DNA of 64,000 nucleotides. Origin: Pleurostoma richardsiae (Eukaryota; Ascomycota; Sordariomycetes; Calosphaeriales; Pleurostomataceae). Below are positions 33,781 to 44,722 of the stretch, one piece after another. The stretch is taken from positions 558,001 through 622,000 of the forward strand of contig JANBVO010000017.1 of NCBI GenBank assembly GCA_030052745.1, written 5' to 3'. How positions within the stretch are numbered: position 1 is the stretch's first letter; each line of letters begins with the position of its first letter. The position numbers were made by a program, and so were the translations under genes. The notes beneath the pieces were generated by a model that was not told the origin of the DNA, searched no databases, and saw nothing but the letters and a program-made list of their open reading frames with translations.

Positions 33781-35307
33781 ATGGGCTCCCTAGAACCGTC
33801 CGCCATCCATCCCTGGATGCTCATCAACGGCAAGCTCGTTGAGGCCTCAGATGGCAAGACCTTCGCGGTGTATAGCCCGGCCACACGCGAGAAGGTCGCT
33901 GATGGCAAGTCACCGCCTTCTCCCGTTCTGCCCTGCTGTTCCAGGACCACAGACTGACCTGAAGCGACAGTCCCTGAAGCCACGCTGGATGATGCCAACG
34001 CCGCCGTGGCTGCGGCCAAGGCTGCCTTCCCGGCTTGGTCTGCACTGGCCCCGGCACAGCGCGGCTCCTACCTGAAGAAGCTGGCGGTGCTGCTGCGCGA
34101 ACACAACGATGAGCTCGCGCGCCTCGAGGCCATGTCGATGGGCAAGCCGGTGTCCGAGTTCTTCGATGCGCGGGCCGCCGCGGGCCACTACGACCACTAC
34201 GCCGAGGCGTGGGCATCGATCCAGGGCCAGGCTAGCCTCAACACCCCGGGCCATCTCACCATGACGCTGCGCCAGCCCTATGGCGTCGTCGCCGCCATTA
34301 TCCCCTGGAACGTGCCATTGCTCTTCTTCGCTGGCAAGACCGCTCCTGCGCTCATCACTGGCAACACCGTCGTGCTCAAGAGTAGCGAGAAGGCGCCTCT
34401 GGCGGCTGCCCGCGTTGCCGAGCTCATTGCGCAGGCTGGCTTTCCGCCCGGTGTGTTCAACGTCGTGTCCGGCCATGGCCAGCCGTCCGGCGCCGCCCTC
34501 GCCGCTCACATGGACGTCCGCGTCCTCAGCTTCACAGGCTCCGGCCGCACCGGCCGCGCCATCCAGGAAGCTGCCGCCCGGTCGAATTTGAAGAAGGTCA
34601 TCCTCGAATTAGGCGGTAAGTCGCCCGCCCTTATATTTGAGGACGCCGACCTCGACAAGGCGGTCCGGGATACTGCCTACAGCATCCAGTCCAACAGCGG
34701 CCAGGTGTGCATGGCAAACTCGCGCGTCTATGTGCAGCGCGCCATCGCACCTGCATTTTTTGAGGCGTTCAAGCGTCGCTTCGCCGCCGTTCGTCCCGGC
34801 GACCCGACCCGCAAAGACACCAACCACGGGCCCCAGGCGGATGAGGTGCAATACAAGTCGGTCATGGCCTACATCGAGGAGGGCAAGGCCACCGGGAACC
34901 TCGCGATGGGTGGTAAGGGGAACCTGGAGGCCATGAATGGCTACTTCGTCGAGCCGACCATCTTCCTGGACACACCAGAGCAGGCTCGCATCATGAAGGA
35001 GGAGATCTTCGGCCCGGTGGTCAGCATCAACACTTTTGACACGGAAGAGGAGGCGATCAAGAAGGCGAACGACACCGAGTACGGTCTGTATGCGGCCGTC
35101 TACACGAAGAACATCGACCGGGCGGTCAGGGTGGCAAAGGCCCTGGAGAGCGGATACGTCGGCGTCAACTGCACGAGCCCCAAGACGGCGCATGACCTGC
35201 CGTTTGGAGGCTACAAGACTTCGGGCCAAGGGAGGGAGGGCTGGCTGCAGAGCATGGACAACTTCCTAGAGACCAAGAGCGTCATCATAGAGGTCGAGCA
35301 GTTATAA
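33781..35307 (+). CDS. NAD(P)-dependent aldehyde dehydrogenase
   Basis: Two exons, 33781-33904 and 33971-35307; 486 residues, the usual length for the family. Seen in order: LINGKLVEA start, VAAIIPWNVPLLFF, the cofactor loop FTGSGRTGRAI, the catalytic Glu in LELGGKSP, the catalytic Cys in NSGQVCMANSR, EEIFGPVV, and the C-terminal PFGGYKTSGQGREGW. It oxidises an aldehyde to the acid. The intron has the rare donor GC (G|GCAAGT..GACAG); no GT donor in reach gives an open frame, so GC-AG splicing is the best reading. By position beside an aromatic-acid decarboxylase, an aromatic aldehyde such as a salicylaldehyde-type substrate is a reasonable guess but unproven. Confidence 0.93.
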
Positions 35308-35843
35308 CTAATAAGATATGCCGCACAGCTTGTGGTCTGGAAGTGTTTCTGCGTTATGAAGTGATCTTTCTCCTGTCCACCGTCTTCGTCGTAATTCGCC
35401 GTGACCCCTGGCGGTGCCACAGTCAGCACCTTATCACGACTCCCTACCTGAGTCTTCAACCCGCAGGGCCAGTGCCACACTGCCATCCACTGTGGGGTAC
35501 GAAGAGTGTATTCAACGCCTCAGCTTTTACTCAGATGGAGGCTAGATGGGTAATCATGCTTCACGCAGTCGAACTCAAGAGGCTCAAAAGGGGAGCAAGG
35601 CTAAAGTTTATATACCATATCCAGACAAAATAAAAGCATAATCACCCTCCCCGCAGCGATATACTGTACAACGCCATGCAAATAGTTACACAAGTTCTAA
35701 ATACCCAGGCGAGGGCAGACCCTCCTCTCGCCTTGCCTTCTGACATTAGAGCAGGCGGGCGAGACATTAGAATCCCGAGCTGCGATGATGATCCCTCCAA
35801 AAGTATTAGGTTCGTCCGCTCTAGATATTAGAATCTCCTACCA
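35308..35843. other. Convergent intergenic region
   Basis: Holds the 3' ends of the aldehyde dehydrogenase (plus) and DUF3405 (minus) transcripts. An AATAAA-like AAATAAAAG occurs at about 35629-35637 on the plus strand and could serve in 3' processing. No gene seen. Confidence 0.4.
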
Positions 35844-37801
35844 TCAAGTCTTCACCGGGTGCATCGCAAAGTTTGGGATGTAGATCTCGCCATCCTTCTC
35901 CGCCAGCACGTACGGAAGATCCTTCTGCTCAGCATTGTCGGGCTCCCTCTCAAGCTTGAACCACGCGTCCATGATCCGCCTGGGAAATTTACTGGTCCAC
36001 CACCACGTCAACCCCCTCTCCGGGATCTTCTCTGGGTCCGGCCCTACCCAGCCGTCGCTGCTGGCCGCTGCACCGCCACGGAACCAGAGCTCGCGCTGTT
36101 CAACGTTGTCCACGTCGCGCAGGTACCACGGCTGCGGCGGGTAGCTGACCTTGAGCCCATGCCACACCGCGAAGGTGGGCAGCGTCGCCTCCGACGGCAC
36201 GGCAAGCCCTAGGCGCATCTGCGCATCGTGTATGGCCAGGTACAACGCCCGGCTGCCGCGCATCACCGCCGGTGGGCAGAAGAAGCGCGGAGGGTTGCTG
36301 TTGGACTTGTCGAATCCCCGCACCCAGTCTCTGAACAGCCACATCGGACTGCGCGTCACATTGCGGCAGAAACTGGTTACGACCACATCGGCGTCCTCGC
36401 CCACGCCCCACTTGAAGTCGTCTTCCCGCGGATCGGCCGCAGGGGGCGGCGGCCCGATCGGATTGGGGATCTCAGGGATGGCGAGGGGCCCCCAGATGTG
36501 TGATGAGCCGTTGTTGGCTTTGTCCACGGCCTTCATCAGGTCTGCATAGCTCCCGACCTTGTCCTGGATGTGGAAGAAGCTCGTGCGCTCCATTGACTGC
36601 TTGCGGGGTTCGTTACGGGCGAACGCGCCAACGGCGTCGAGATACTTACCAGCGTCGCCCATGAAGCGCATGTCCATTTCGAACTGCCAGTAATGATCGA
36701 ACTCTGGATAGTGCAGGGCAAAGAGCTGCGTGGGCTGGTAGATCTGGAAGACCGTCCTGTGATCGAGGATGAGCGAGTGTTTACTCCTGGATAGGAGTGC
36801 ACAGGATTCTCGGGTATACTTACGCATGCTCTGAGATCTTGGGATACCAGCTCTCGAGGAGGTTTTCATCCCACAAAACCGTGATCGAGCGAAGCTCGGG
36901 AGGGATATTCGCCTCCTCCAAGGCTCGGGCATAGTTCTCCTTGGACTCGAATATCTTCTTGTCCTTGTCTTTGACATGCACGAGGAAGACGACGGCATAC
37001 TCGCCTCCGCTGGCGAGTGCGGTCTCTTGGATGAGAGAGCGGATGTGCCACAAATCCTCGGGCTTGTACTTGTAGCCCGTGTAGCCGCGGACGACCAGTG
37101 CCGTCCGCCTGGTCGGCGTAAACTCCTTCCACGTCCGGGACCCGACTCTCCAGGATTCCAACGAGCGATCGTTGCGCAGCTTGATCCTCTTCTCATTAGT
37201 GAACTTCTTGGCTGCTTCGGGGAAGCGGGCAGCGTTCGCCTCGAAACACTTGTTCTGCAGATCACCCCAGTCAACCCTCTCCCAGTCGACCCTGGTTCGG
37301 TTGTACTCCGGCCTCTCGTCCTTGTAGCCATAGGCGCCATAGCGACCTTCTGCGGTCATCCATGTCTGCTCAAGGCCGAGGTCCTGATGTGATCCCACGA
37401 AAGGAACAGGGTATGCTGTCCGTCAGTCAGTCGACGGAGTCGTGAGAGGAGGGGTCCGCAAGCGAGAATGGGCGGCTGGAGATCTTACGCTTGTCTATGT
37501 CTGCCAGCCAGAGGGCGTCATCTTCACTCTCAGAGAGCAACTGGCCCCGAGGACCCACGCAGGGAACGCGCTCTGGGAGAGGTGGCAATATCAGCGTGTC
37601 GGTCATGTGCGACGAGGTCGAAAGCCCCGCGACCTTGGTCCGCATCTCGGGCGCGTGCGGGGCGAGGCCGAACATCCAGATGAAAACGATGAAGACGGCG
37701 ACTATGGTCAGCCGCCGCCATCTGACAGCGCCTAAGAGAGACGGAAGCGCCATTTTTGACATGACGACAATAGGGAGAGAAGGGAGCGCTATTTTCGACA
37801 T
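35844..37801 (-). CDS. DUF3405 family type II membrane protein
   Basis: Three exons in coding order: 37801-37489, 37415-36824, 36756-35844; about 605 residues. The first exon carries a membrane anchor (RRLTIVAVFIVFIWMFGLAP) near the N-terminus, so the bulk faces the Golgi or ER lumen. The body matches fungal DUF3405 proteins: PYPVPFVGSHQDLGLEQTW, a YxYKPEDLWHIRSLIQE block, YWQFEMDMRFMGDAG with the acidic DMD, and a late WFRGGA..SDGW. The fold and EMD motif suggest a glycosyltransferase-like enzyme, but no activity is known. Start is uncertain: Met codons at 37849, 37801, 37762 and 37753 are in frame, and MSK(I/M)ALPSL occurs twice there by a short duplication. Confidence 0.82.
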
Positions 37802-40679
37802 GGCGACCACATGCGGAGACGGAAGGCGGAGACGGGCGCAAGAAGGCAACGAGACTAACGCCGCGCAGCCAGCGGTCTCGACGAACTCCTATGGCACCGA
37901 GGAGACGACGAGGACTTGCGGAGAGGGTTGACCCGAATTGACGGGCAATAGAGAGCCTCTGAGGCTCCCGATCCCGATGACGGCCGGAGCTGTGCCTCGC
38001 ACGCAGCAAGTTCCGGGTCCGGATGTGCCCGGACACTAGAGGCCAGGTTGACGGGCCAAGTCCGCGACGAGAGGCACCAAGGAAAAGAGTTCCTTGGAAG
38101 TGCGGCGCTCTTCGGTTCCGCGGATAGCCTGTTCTGCACTCCCGCGACGCGGCTCTAACCCTTTCTATGCGTGTGGTCACGACGGTCGTGCTGTCTTCCC
38201 AAGCTTCCAAATAGGGGGATGGAAGAAAATAAGCTTGATAAGGCAAGGCGCTCATAAAACGGGGCCGTCGGAGGCGAGATGGGAGCTGCCAGGATAAAGC
38301 GCCAATTAAAGAGGTGGGCCAAGCCCCTGGAAACAGCACCGAAAACAAACATGGGCTAGCCATTTCAGGTGAGACCCCTGGTCGCCGATGATGAAGATGG
38401 CAGATGGGAGACTCCGATTATAGATAGTTGCGGAGGCATCGTCAACCTCGGCCGAATCGGCAACGATGAGTCTCGAGTTTTAGGACACTGCAGCAGGATT
38501 CCGCCTGCGTCTTGACATGAAGCTGGCTGTTTGCTATAGTGCCCGGCGCCAGCGGAAGAACAGCCATTTCTTCAAGGCACAATGGCCGCCACCGCCGCTT
38601 TGTCTCCAATGGGTCCCTCGACGCACGTCCCCCCTGTTCTTCCGTCAGGAGTCGCCCGGCGCGCAGTCGCTTTCAGTATTTGGTCTTGCGGACAAGCTTT
38701 GCATGGCTGCGTCCTTTGGGGTCACTGATCAAGTGGTCGGTGCATTATCAATTCACCGGCAGTGCCCTTGGGGAGCAGGCGGGTAGGAACCGGAGTCCAA
38801 CGAACGTACTATCCTTCACATTTCAAGTCTCAGTGCAGGGCCGCAGTTCACGATGTCCTTTGGGGCCCCCGCCGCCTCGACTGTAGCTTTCGATGCCTGT
38901 CCGGGGCGTCTCCAACAAGAAACTCCTGGTTTTCACAGACCTTAAGCGGAGATGAAGATGCTTTCTGTGAAGCGATGGCCACTCCAAGAAGCCGGCCGGT
39001 ATTGGCAGGCTTTCAATGCCATCAACAAGGTCAACACAGCCAGCCTCTAGATTAATATCGAGGCAGTCTAAATCGAGCTATCTTAGCTGCCTCTCTTCCG
39101 TGGTCGAATAAGCTGCCGGGGGCCTCCATACAGTCGTGTGCGTCAAGTCCCGTAACTGGGTAGGAATGGACTGGAAGCGAGTCATCCCTACTGGCAGATG
39201 GAGGAAGTTGCCGACAAAATGCATCATATACTACGCATAGCTATCATGCATTTCCTTCACGGTGGCTGTTGCGACTAGCTAGAGCTCATGAGGTTCTGCT
39301 CCATATCTCCAGCTGCTACGCACAGGCTCATGACTCACGTGACTGAATGGGGGAAGAGAGAGCTTCCGCATCTAGGAGACGTAGGCGTGCTGCCAGTTCG
39401 CCGCCCGTGTTGAAGCAACCGCCGCGGAGTGCGCGCCCTTCTGTCAAGGCTGATGGGCATCGCAAGCAAATTAAACATCTTATCGGCCACTAGCAGTGCT
39501 GGCTGTATAATTCCACATTGTATTGTTACGTCCGCGCTAGTCGGCACATCTCGCAGTTTCATTTGGTGATTACTGATCAAGAACCCGCAGGATTCATTAC
39601 CAATCCCCTAGACGGCCGCCATGGTCAGACACGACCCTCACGGGTACATCCCTACCGACCTTACTACTGGCGAGCGCGCAGGTCACCCTTTCCGCCAGTC
39701 CAGTGAATCCGTTTGTCTGTCCTCCCCGTGCTTTCCAGTCGAAGTCGGCGAACCGTTACTCAGCACCGTCTGGACGAGAAGGGACTGGTGAATACATACA
39801 CATACACACGGCCAGTTCGATTTCGTCTGAGATGAGTACACTCTAAAGGGCGCTACCTTACTTCCACGGCTTGAACTTCCGCCATCTCATGAAGGACAAG
39901 AAAGATCCTTGGCTTTAGCTAAGGTCTCTAGCTTGGGTACCTACATCCAGGTGAAGAGCGGTTCACCGGACAAGCGTGCGTGTGTCATGCCAGCAAGGGA
40001 TCATCTAGTACCCCAACCTCAACGCCATCCATCCCCAACCTGCTGCTTTGGTCAGCAAGGACTTCGATATCTGTTGAACCACCCCCACTGGGATTGTCAG
40101 GGCCTCAGCCTGCTTCGTCGCTCTTGCTTCGACTTCTCACGTTTCAATTCTAACTGCTCTCTTTGTCGGAACCCCTCCAGGCAGACCAGTTCACTGTCAA
40201 CATAAACCTGAAGCGAGTCCGGCCCTCACATCATCCTCCAACTTCGGAGGCTCCCATTGCCACCGCAGAATCCGCGAGGCGGCTCCATATACTTGACCTT
40301 GCCAGCAGATTGTGGATATAGTCATCTCGCAGACACAGGGTGAATTCAATCCACCCATCACCCCGTCATTCCCGTATCTCTTGTACCCACCGGGCATTCC
40401 CCTCTGGCTACCTCATCGATACCCACAACCTACGCTGAGGCCACACCAGCCTTGGAGTGTCTCAGCCGTATTGATCACAGCTCTACTTTTCGGGGGGGGC
40501 CTCATTGTTGCCCTTCCACGCCTCCGGTGCACTCCCTGCGGCTTCCTGCGGCTCCCTGTGGCACCTGTTGGGTTGTGCACGAAGTAACGCCGACTCGCAA
40601 CAGACCGGCGTCTGCCTTCTCAGAGGGCATCACTTTGTTGACAAGATACTATCCGTAAATAGTCAGCCCGCTTTGACCA
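37802..40679. promoter_or_regulatory. Longest intergenic region, upstream of DUF3405 and bZIP genes
   Basis: Nearly 2.9 kb between divergent start codons. No frame shows a domain. The last 500 bases are CT-rich and contain several short plus-strand frames with ATG (for example 40312-40587, 91 codons, and 40452-40658) that could be upstream open frames in a long leader of the bZIP mRNA. I found no transposon ends or long repeats. Confidence 0.45.
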
Positions 40680-42794
40680 ATGAGGCTCATGCAATCCGAC
40701 CTCGCCATCCTCAACGCCGAGCAGTATGACCTTGGTCTCCGCTTGCCGTCGGGCAGGGTGAGGAAGGGAAGGAACTCGCCCCACTCCGATGACCCTGTCG
40801 CGCCAAGGAAGAAGGCTAAGGTTCATGCCACGACTGCTGAGTCGCCACAGGAGAACGGGGACAAGACGGGCGAGGAGGAGGAGAAGAAGAGGGCGAGGGG
40901 TCGGCCGAGACTTGACACTAAGGATGAGACAGCCGCCGATGTGAGTGAGTCCTTGCTGCTTCCACTCTCCTCAACTGACAGCAAGCAGAGGCGGCGGACT
41001 CAGATCCGGCTTGCCCAACGGGCCTACCGCAACCGGAAAGAGAACGCCATCCAGACACTGGAGAAGAAAGTGCTGGAGCTGAAGGAGACCAACGAGGAGA
41101 TGAGCAACGCCTTCATGAAGCTGCACGATTTCGCCCTCAGCCAAGGACTGCTGGAGCGCGTCCCCGAGTTCGGTCGCCAGTTGCGGGCTACTACAGAGAG
41201 GTTCCTCACCCTAGCCCGCAAGTCCAGCGAGGACAGTGGCAGCAAGGATGACGACCAAGCCGGAACCCCAGAGCCCGATCTTGTCGAACAGTCCATCCAG
41301 AGCAGCGACGCCCCGGTCCCAAGCCGTGGAGGAGGCGAGACCCCATCACCCGAAGTATCAACTCGGACGAGTCCGGAGCAGGTTGCCACCGACGTCGCAA
41401 CCCAGGCCCTCTACGGTGGCTTCGTCGTCAGCCACGAGACGCAGTCTCTGACGAGTTCCAAGTTGGCACAGTCATCCTTTCTACCTCCTTTTTCAGCTCC
41501 GCCGCCTGCATCACACGCCACGGATTATGAGATCGTGACGCTGCCGACCTTCGACAACGCCTCTTTCCCCTTCAGCGTCGACGCCAACACGGCGACCACT
41601 TCCTTCGGGGACATCTTTGGCCAGGACCCGCCGCACCTGTCGCCTTACTCGTCCCTGGCCCTGCCAGACACCCACTCGTACGGTGAGACGACCTTTGGCC
41701 GCCGCCTCCAGCGCGTCGCCCTCGAGCGCGGACTCCAACTCATCGACATGCCCACCCCACCCCGGGAGACTTTCGCCCGCGTCTTCGGCTTTTGTATCCT
41801 GTTTGAGCCCGTCGACAAAATCAAGGCCCGCCTGCGCGCCGGTATCGACAAAGCCAAGACCGAGAGCATGCACTACTGGCAGCACCCCTTCCTCGGTCTC
41901 GGCGGTGCGGGCTCACACTTTCCGGGCTTCAGCAGCAACACCACGCCGCCCTCCCGGCCTGGTCGCGGCCCGTTCGAGACCGCCGTGGAAGATGGCGGTA
42001 GCGTACGCATTGGCAACCAGGGTACCACAGAGGCCCTGAAGCATGCAAATGCCCTTTCTGGGTTCGGAGTCGGACCTTACGACCCGGACGTCATGGACGC
42101 GCGGGCCAAGAAGCTCGATCCTATGCTGCGGATCAACATGCCCGAATTCCAGGGCGATTTCTACGACGCTGACGAGGTCGAGTTGTACCTGCAACAGCGC
42201 GGTATTGCCATTCAGGCCGGTCAGGACTTCGTCACTGCAGAAGTCGACATAGCAGCCTTCGATGACGAAGTCAGCAGCGGCGATGTCTCACCCTTCAATA
42301 ATCATCTCGAGAGCTCGGCACTACATCCACTAAACCCCTCCAGCAGATACAACGGGGACGGTATCGGTGGAAGTCTTGGATCGTCCGGTGCGCTGGGCAA
42401 TGGCTCGCCTGGACGCTCTGCAGGCGGCACCGCCAGCCTGACTGTCACAGATGCCGAAAGCTCCGCGTGGCCGATGGGAGGCATCATCCCTTCGTCAACC
42501 TCGACAGACGACTCACTGGCGAGCATCTTCGCCACGTCAGGCCCAACGAGATTCGGCGACGCCAGCATTCTTGGGTTTCCGTCTGCGGCAACGCCGCATT
42601 GTCCTAGCAAGACTATCATCACACTCGATGTCAATGTCTTCATTCGAGGTACGTGCGAAGGCGCTGTAGACAAGCAACCTAGAAACTGACCTTTGGCAGA
42701 ACTTACGGAGCGTGGGATTTGCTTGGGGAAAAGCCCCGGCTTCCGACCAAGGGACGTGAACACTTCTTTCTGGATTGCTACAAGGAATGGATGA
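40680..42794 (+). CDS. bZIP transcription factor (AP-1-like fungal type)
   Basis: Three exons: 40680-40940, 40989-42648, 42700-42794; 671 residues. After an acidic and basic lead (KKRARGRPRLDTKDETAAD) the first intron joins directly to the basic region RRRTQIRLAQRAYRNRKE and a leucine zipper (IQTLEKKVLELKETNEEM). The otherwise near-invariant Asn of the basic region is Arg here (RLAQRAYR), as in a known fungal subgroup. The short last exon ELTERGICLGKSPGFRPRDV is a conserved C-terminal box of that subgroup. Intron 1 has 48 bases and stays open in frame, so its retention would insert 16 residues next to the DNA-binding region. Nuclear regulator; target genes unknown. Confidence 0.9.
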
Positions 42795-43120
42795 TACGTG
42801 AGCAGATACCAGACGGGAGCTGGCACATTTACCCAGGGCCTTTTCCCTGGATGTTCACATGCATGAATCTCGCAGGTCGGGCTGCTTGGAATCAACGGCT
42901 GAATGATATTCGGTTTACTATGGCCCATGCTGGTTGCCAAGGATTGGACAAGGAGGGCGGTGGGAAACAAGGCGTTCTGCTTGTGTTGGGGAGAACTAAC
43001 GGATAAGTCCAAATAGCGATTGTTAAAACAGTGACATGTTACCTTGAGGAGTGGATGTAGTAGAGCCGGTTACTGTGCCTGACCACAGATCAATATTAGC
43101 AGAGTGGTACAAAACCCATC
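42795..43120. other. Convergent intergenic region
   Basis: Holds 3' ends of the bZIP and LYR genes. Nothing recognised. Confidence 0.4.
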
Positions 43121-44159
43121 TCAACCATCAAGAGGTGCTGAACTATGAGGGTCGGGCTGCCGCGTTCTCTGCCGCTCCAATCTCTCCTTCGCCTCCTTCT
43201 CCGCAAGTGCCTGCTCCGCGTCGACGATCCGCATCATGGCCGCCGCTCGCGCTACCATATCCTCCCTCTGCTCGTTCAGCTTCTCGTACAGACGATCGAT
43301 AGACAGCTGCACAGCATGAGTATACTTGGTCGACGCATCTGCCCGTTCATCCGCTACCAAACCACCAGCGTCACTGTCGGCGACCGACGTCTCATCATCC
43401 TGCCTCATCTGCCTCTGCACAATATCCTCCCACCGGTCCTCTTCTGCGGCATCGGGCCGCCCCGACTCGTGCAGCTGCTGTGCCAGCGTGATCCAGCCCT
43501 GCTGCTCCTCCTTCCTCCTGCCCAGAGCTCTCCCTAGCGCGGGCGACTGCGGCTTGCCCAGTCGCAGGAAGGGGACCCCGTTGGTATGGGCTAGCTTCGG
43601 TACCTTCCGCACGCCGCCGCGGATTTCTGACAGAGGGAGCGGCCGTGTCAACGGCACGTAGACGGGCCGCGCGCCCTCGTCGACGGGCAGGCGGCTGAGT
43701 AGTGGCGGGGCTCTAGGGCGTAATGGCGCGGGCGTCCGCCGGGGATGGTCGGCGAGATGCCTGCGGTACCGCACGAGCCGCTCGCCCAGAAAGGCTATCA
43801 CGGAGCGATGCCCGGCGGAGGACGTGTCGCGGACGGAGGAGAGCAGGCCGAGCAACCGGTAGCCGCTGGTGAGTGCCGCGGTCACTAGACGAGGGCTGGT
43901 GTCGGCCCGGTTGCGGCGGAAGCCGGCGCGGATGAGGTACTTGATGGGATTTACATTACCCCAGCCGGTTGCGATATCATCGGGCAGATGGATGTTGGGG
44001 ACCTGACGGAGAAGAGCTCGGTACAGGGCAAAGCCTGCAAGCCAGTGCGGTCAGTTGCGGGAGCTTCTACATAGAGACAGCAATAGCACGACATAGCGAG
44101 AGTAGCTTACATGCTGTACGATGCCGCGAGCTGCGGGCGGGAACAAAGAACGCCGGCAT
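43121..44159 (-). CDS. LYR-motif mitochondrial protein (Cup1/LYRM-like)
   Basis: Two exons in coding order: 44159-44111 and 44034-43121; 320 residues. The LYR motif is at the start of the first helix (ACFALYRALLRQVPNIHLP, Leu-Tyr-Arg at about residues 20-22), followed by a helical GWGNVNPIKYLIRAGFRRNR segment. The N-terminus MPAFFVPARSSRHRTA is basic and fits mitochondrial import. LYR proteins are small adaptors for Fe-S transfer or complex assembly that bind acyl carrier protein. This one carries a long C-terminal extension ending in a charged coiled coil (REDMVARAAAMMRIVDAEQALAEKEAKERLERQ), so a role in mitoribosome or complex assembly rather than a minimal LYRM is inferred. ATG 44159 is chosen because the upstream ATG 4 bases away gives the wrong phase. 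Confidence 0.82.
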
Positions 44160-44722
44160 TCATTGGAAACGTGGGAGAAGTGGCATTAAGATTGCCTGAA
44201 ATTCTTCGACGTTGTCGTGACGGGGCGGGCTGATAGAGCTGTAGTGCTTTAGGCGGCACCGACCTTGGTCACCAGAATGTCACGTGGGGCTCCCAGTTCT
44301 GGTCGGGCAAGCTCGGCATATCCAGGGGAGGCTTACAGCGTCCGGCCAACGAGATGAAATGAAAACAAATCGACTATGTGGATGTATTGCAGGAAAGGCT
44401 GTGCCCCCATAAAGCCAACAAAAGACGACGCCGATGAATCCCCATGCATGCAGGCATGGCAGGGAAAGAAGTCTTGCAGAGCTGGAGCCGCATATCCCAG
44501 GCGGGCGTCATCATCTCGCCTCGCCCTCCTGACCACTGTCCAATGCCTCACTCAGCGGAACCCGATGGACAAACCAAAGCTCTGGATGACAACGTATCCG
44601 AACATTCGTGAGCATAGTTGATTCCACCTCGTGGCATTATCCCTCAACCCATCTCGTGTCTCATGTCTAGAAGATGCCTAGCGACGCCCATCTACCAAGC
44701 CCCCCGAGCGCCTCAGTGTCAT
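44160..44722. other. Intergenic region between LYR and MMS2 genes
   Basis: Contains the LYR promoter and the 3' end of MMS2 (both minus strand). Short frames only; no recognised element. Confidence 0.4.

Noticed and set aside
1-38000. A complete secondary-metabolite gene cluster
   Set aside because: Although transporters, a P450 relic, a methyltransferase and regulators are present, there is no polyketide synthase, peptide synthetase, terpene cyclase or RiPP precursor that I can recognise.
37530-38363. Minus-strand 277-codon frame overlapping DUF3405 exon 1
   Set aside because: It is out of frame with the membrane-anchor exon and consists of low-complexity Ser/Arg sequence; the in-frame exon splices to the conserved body.
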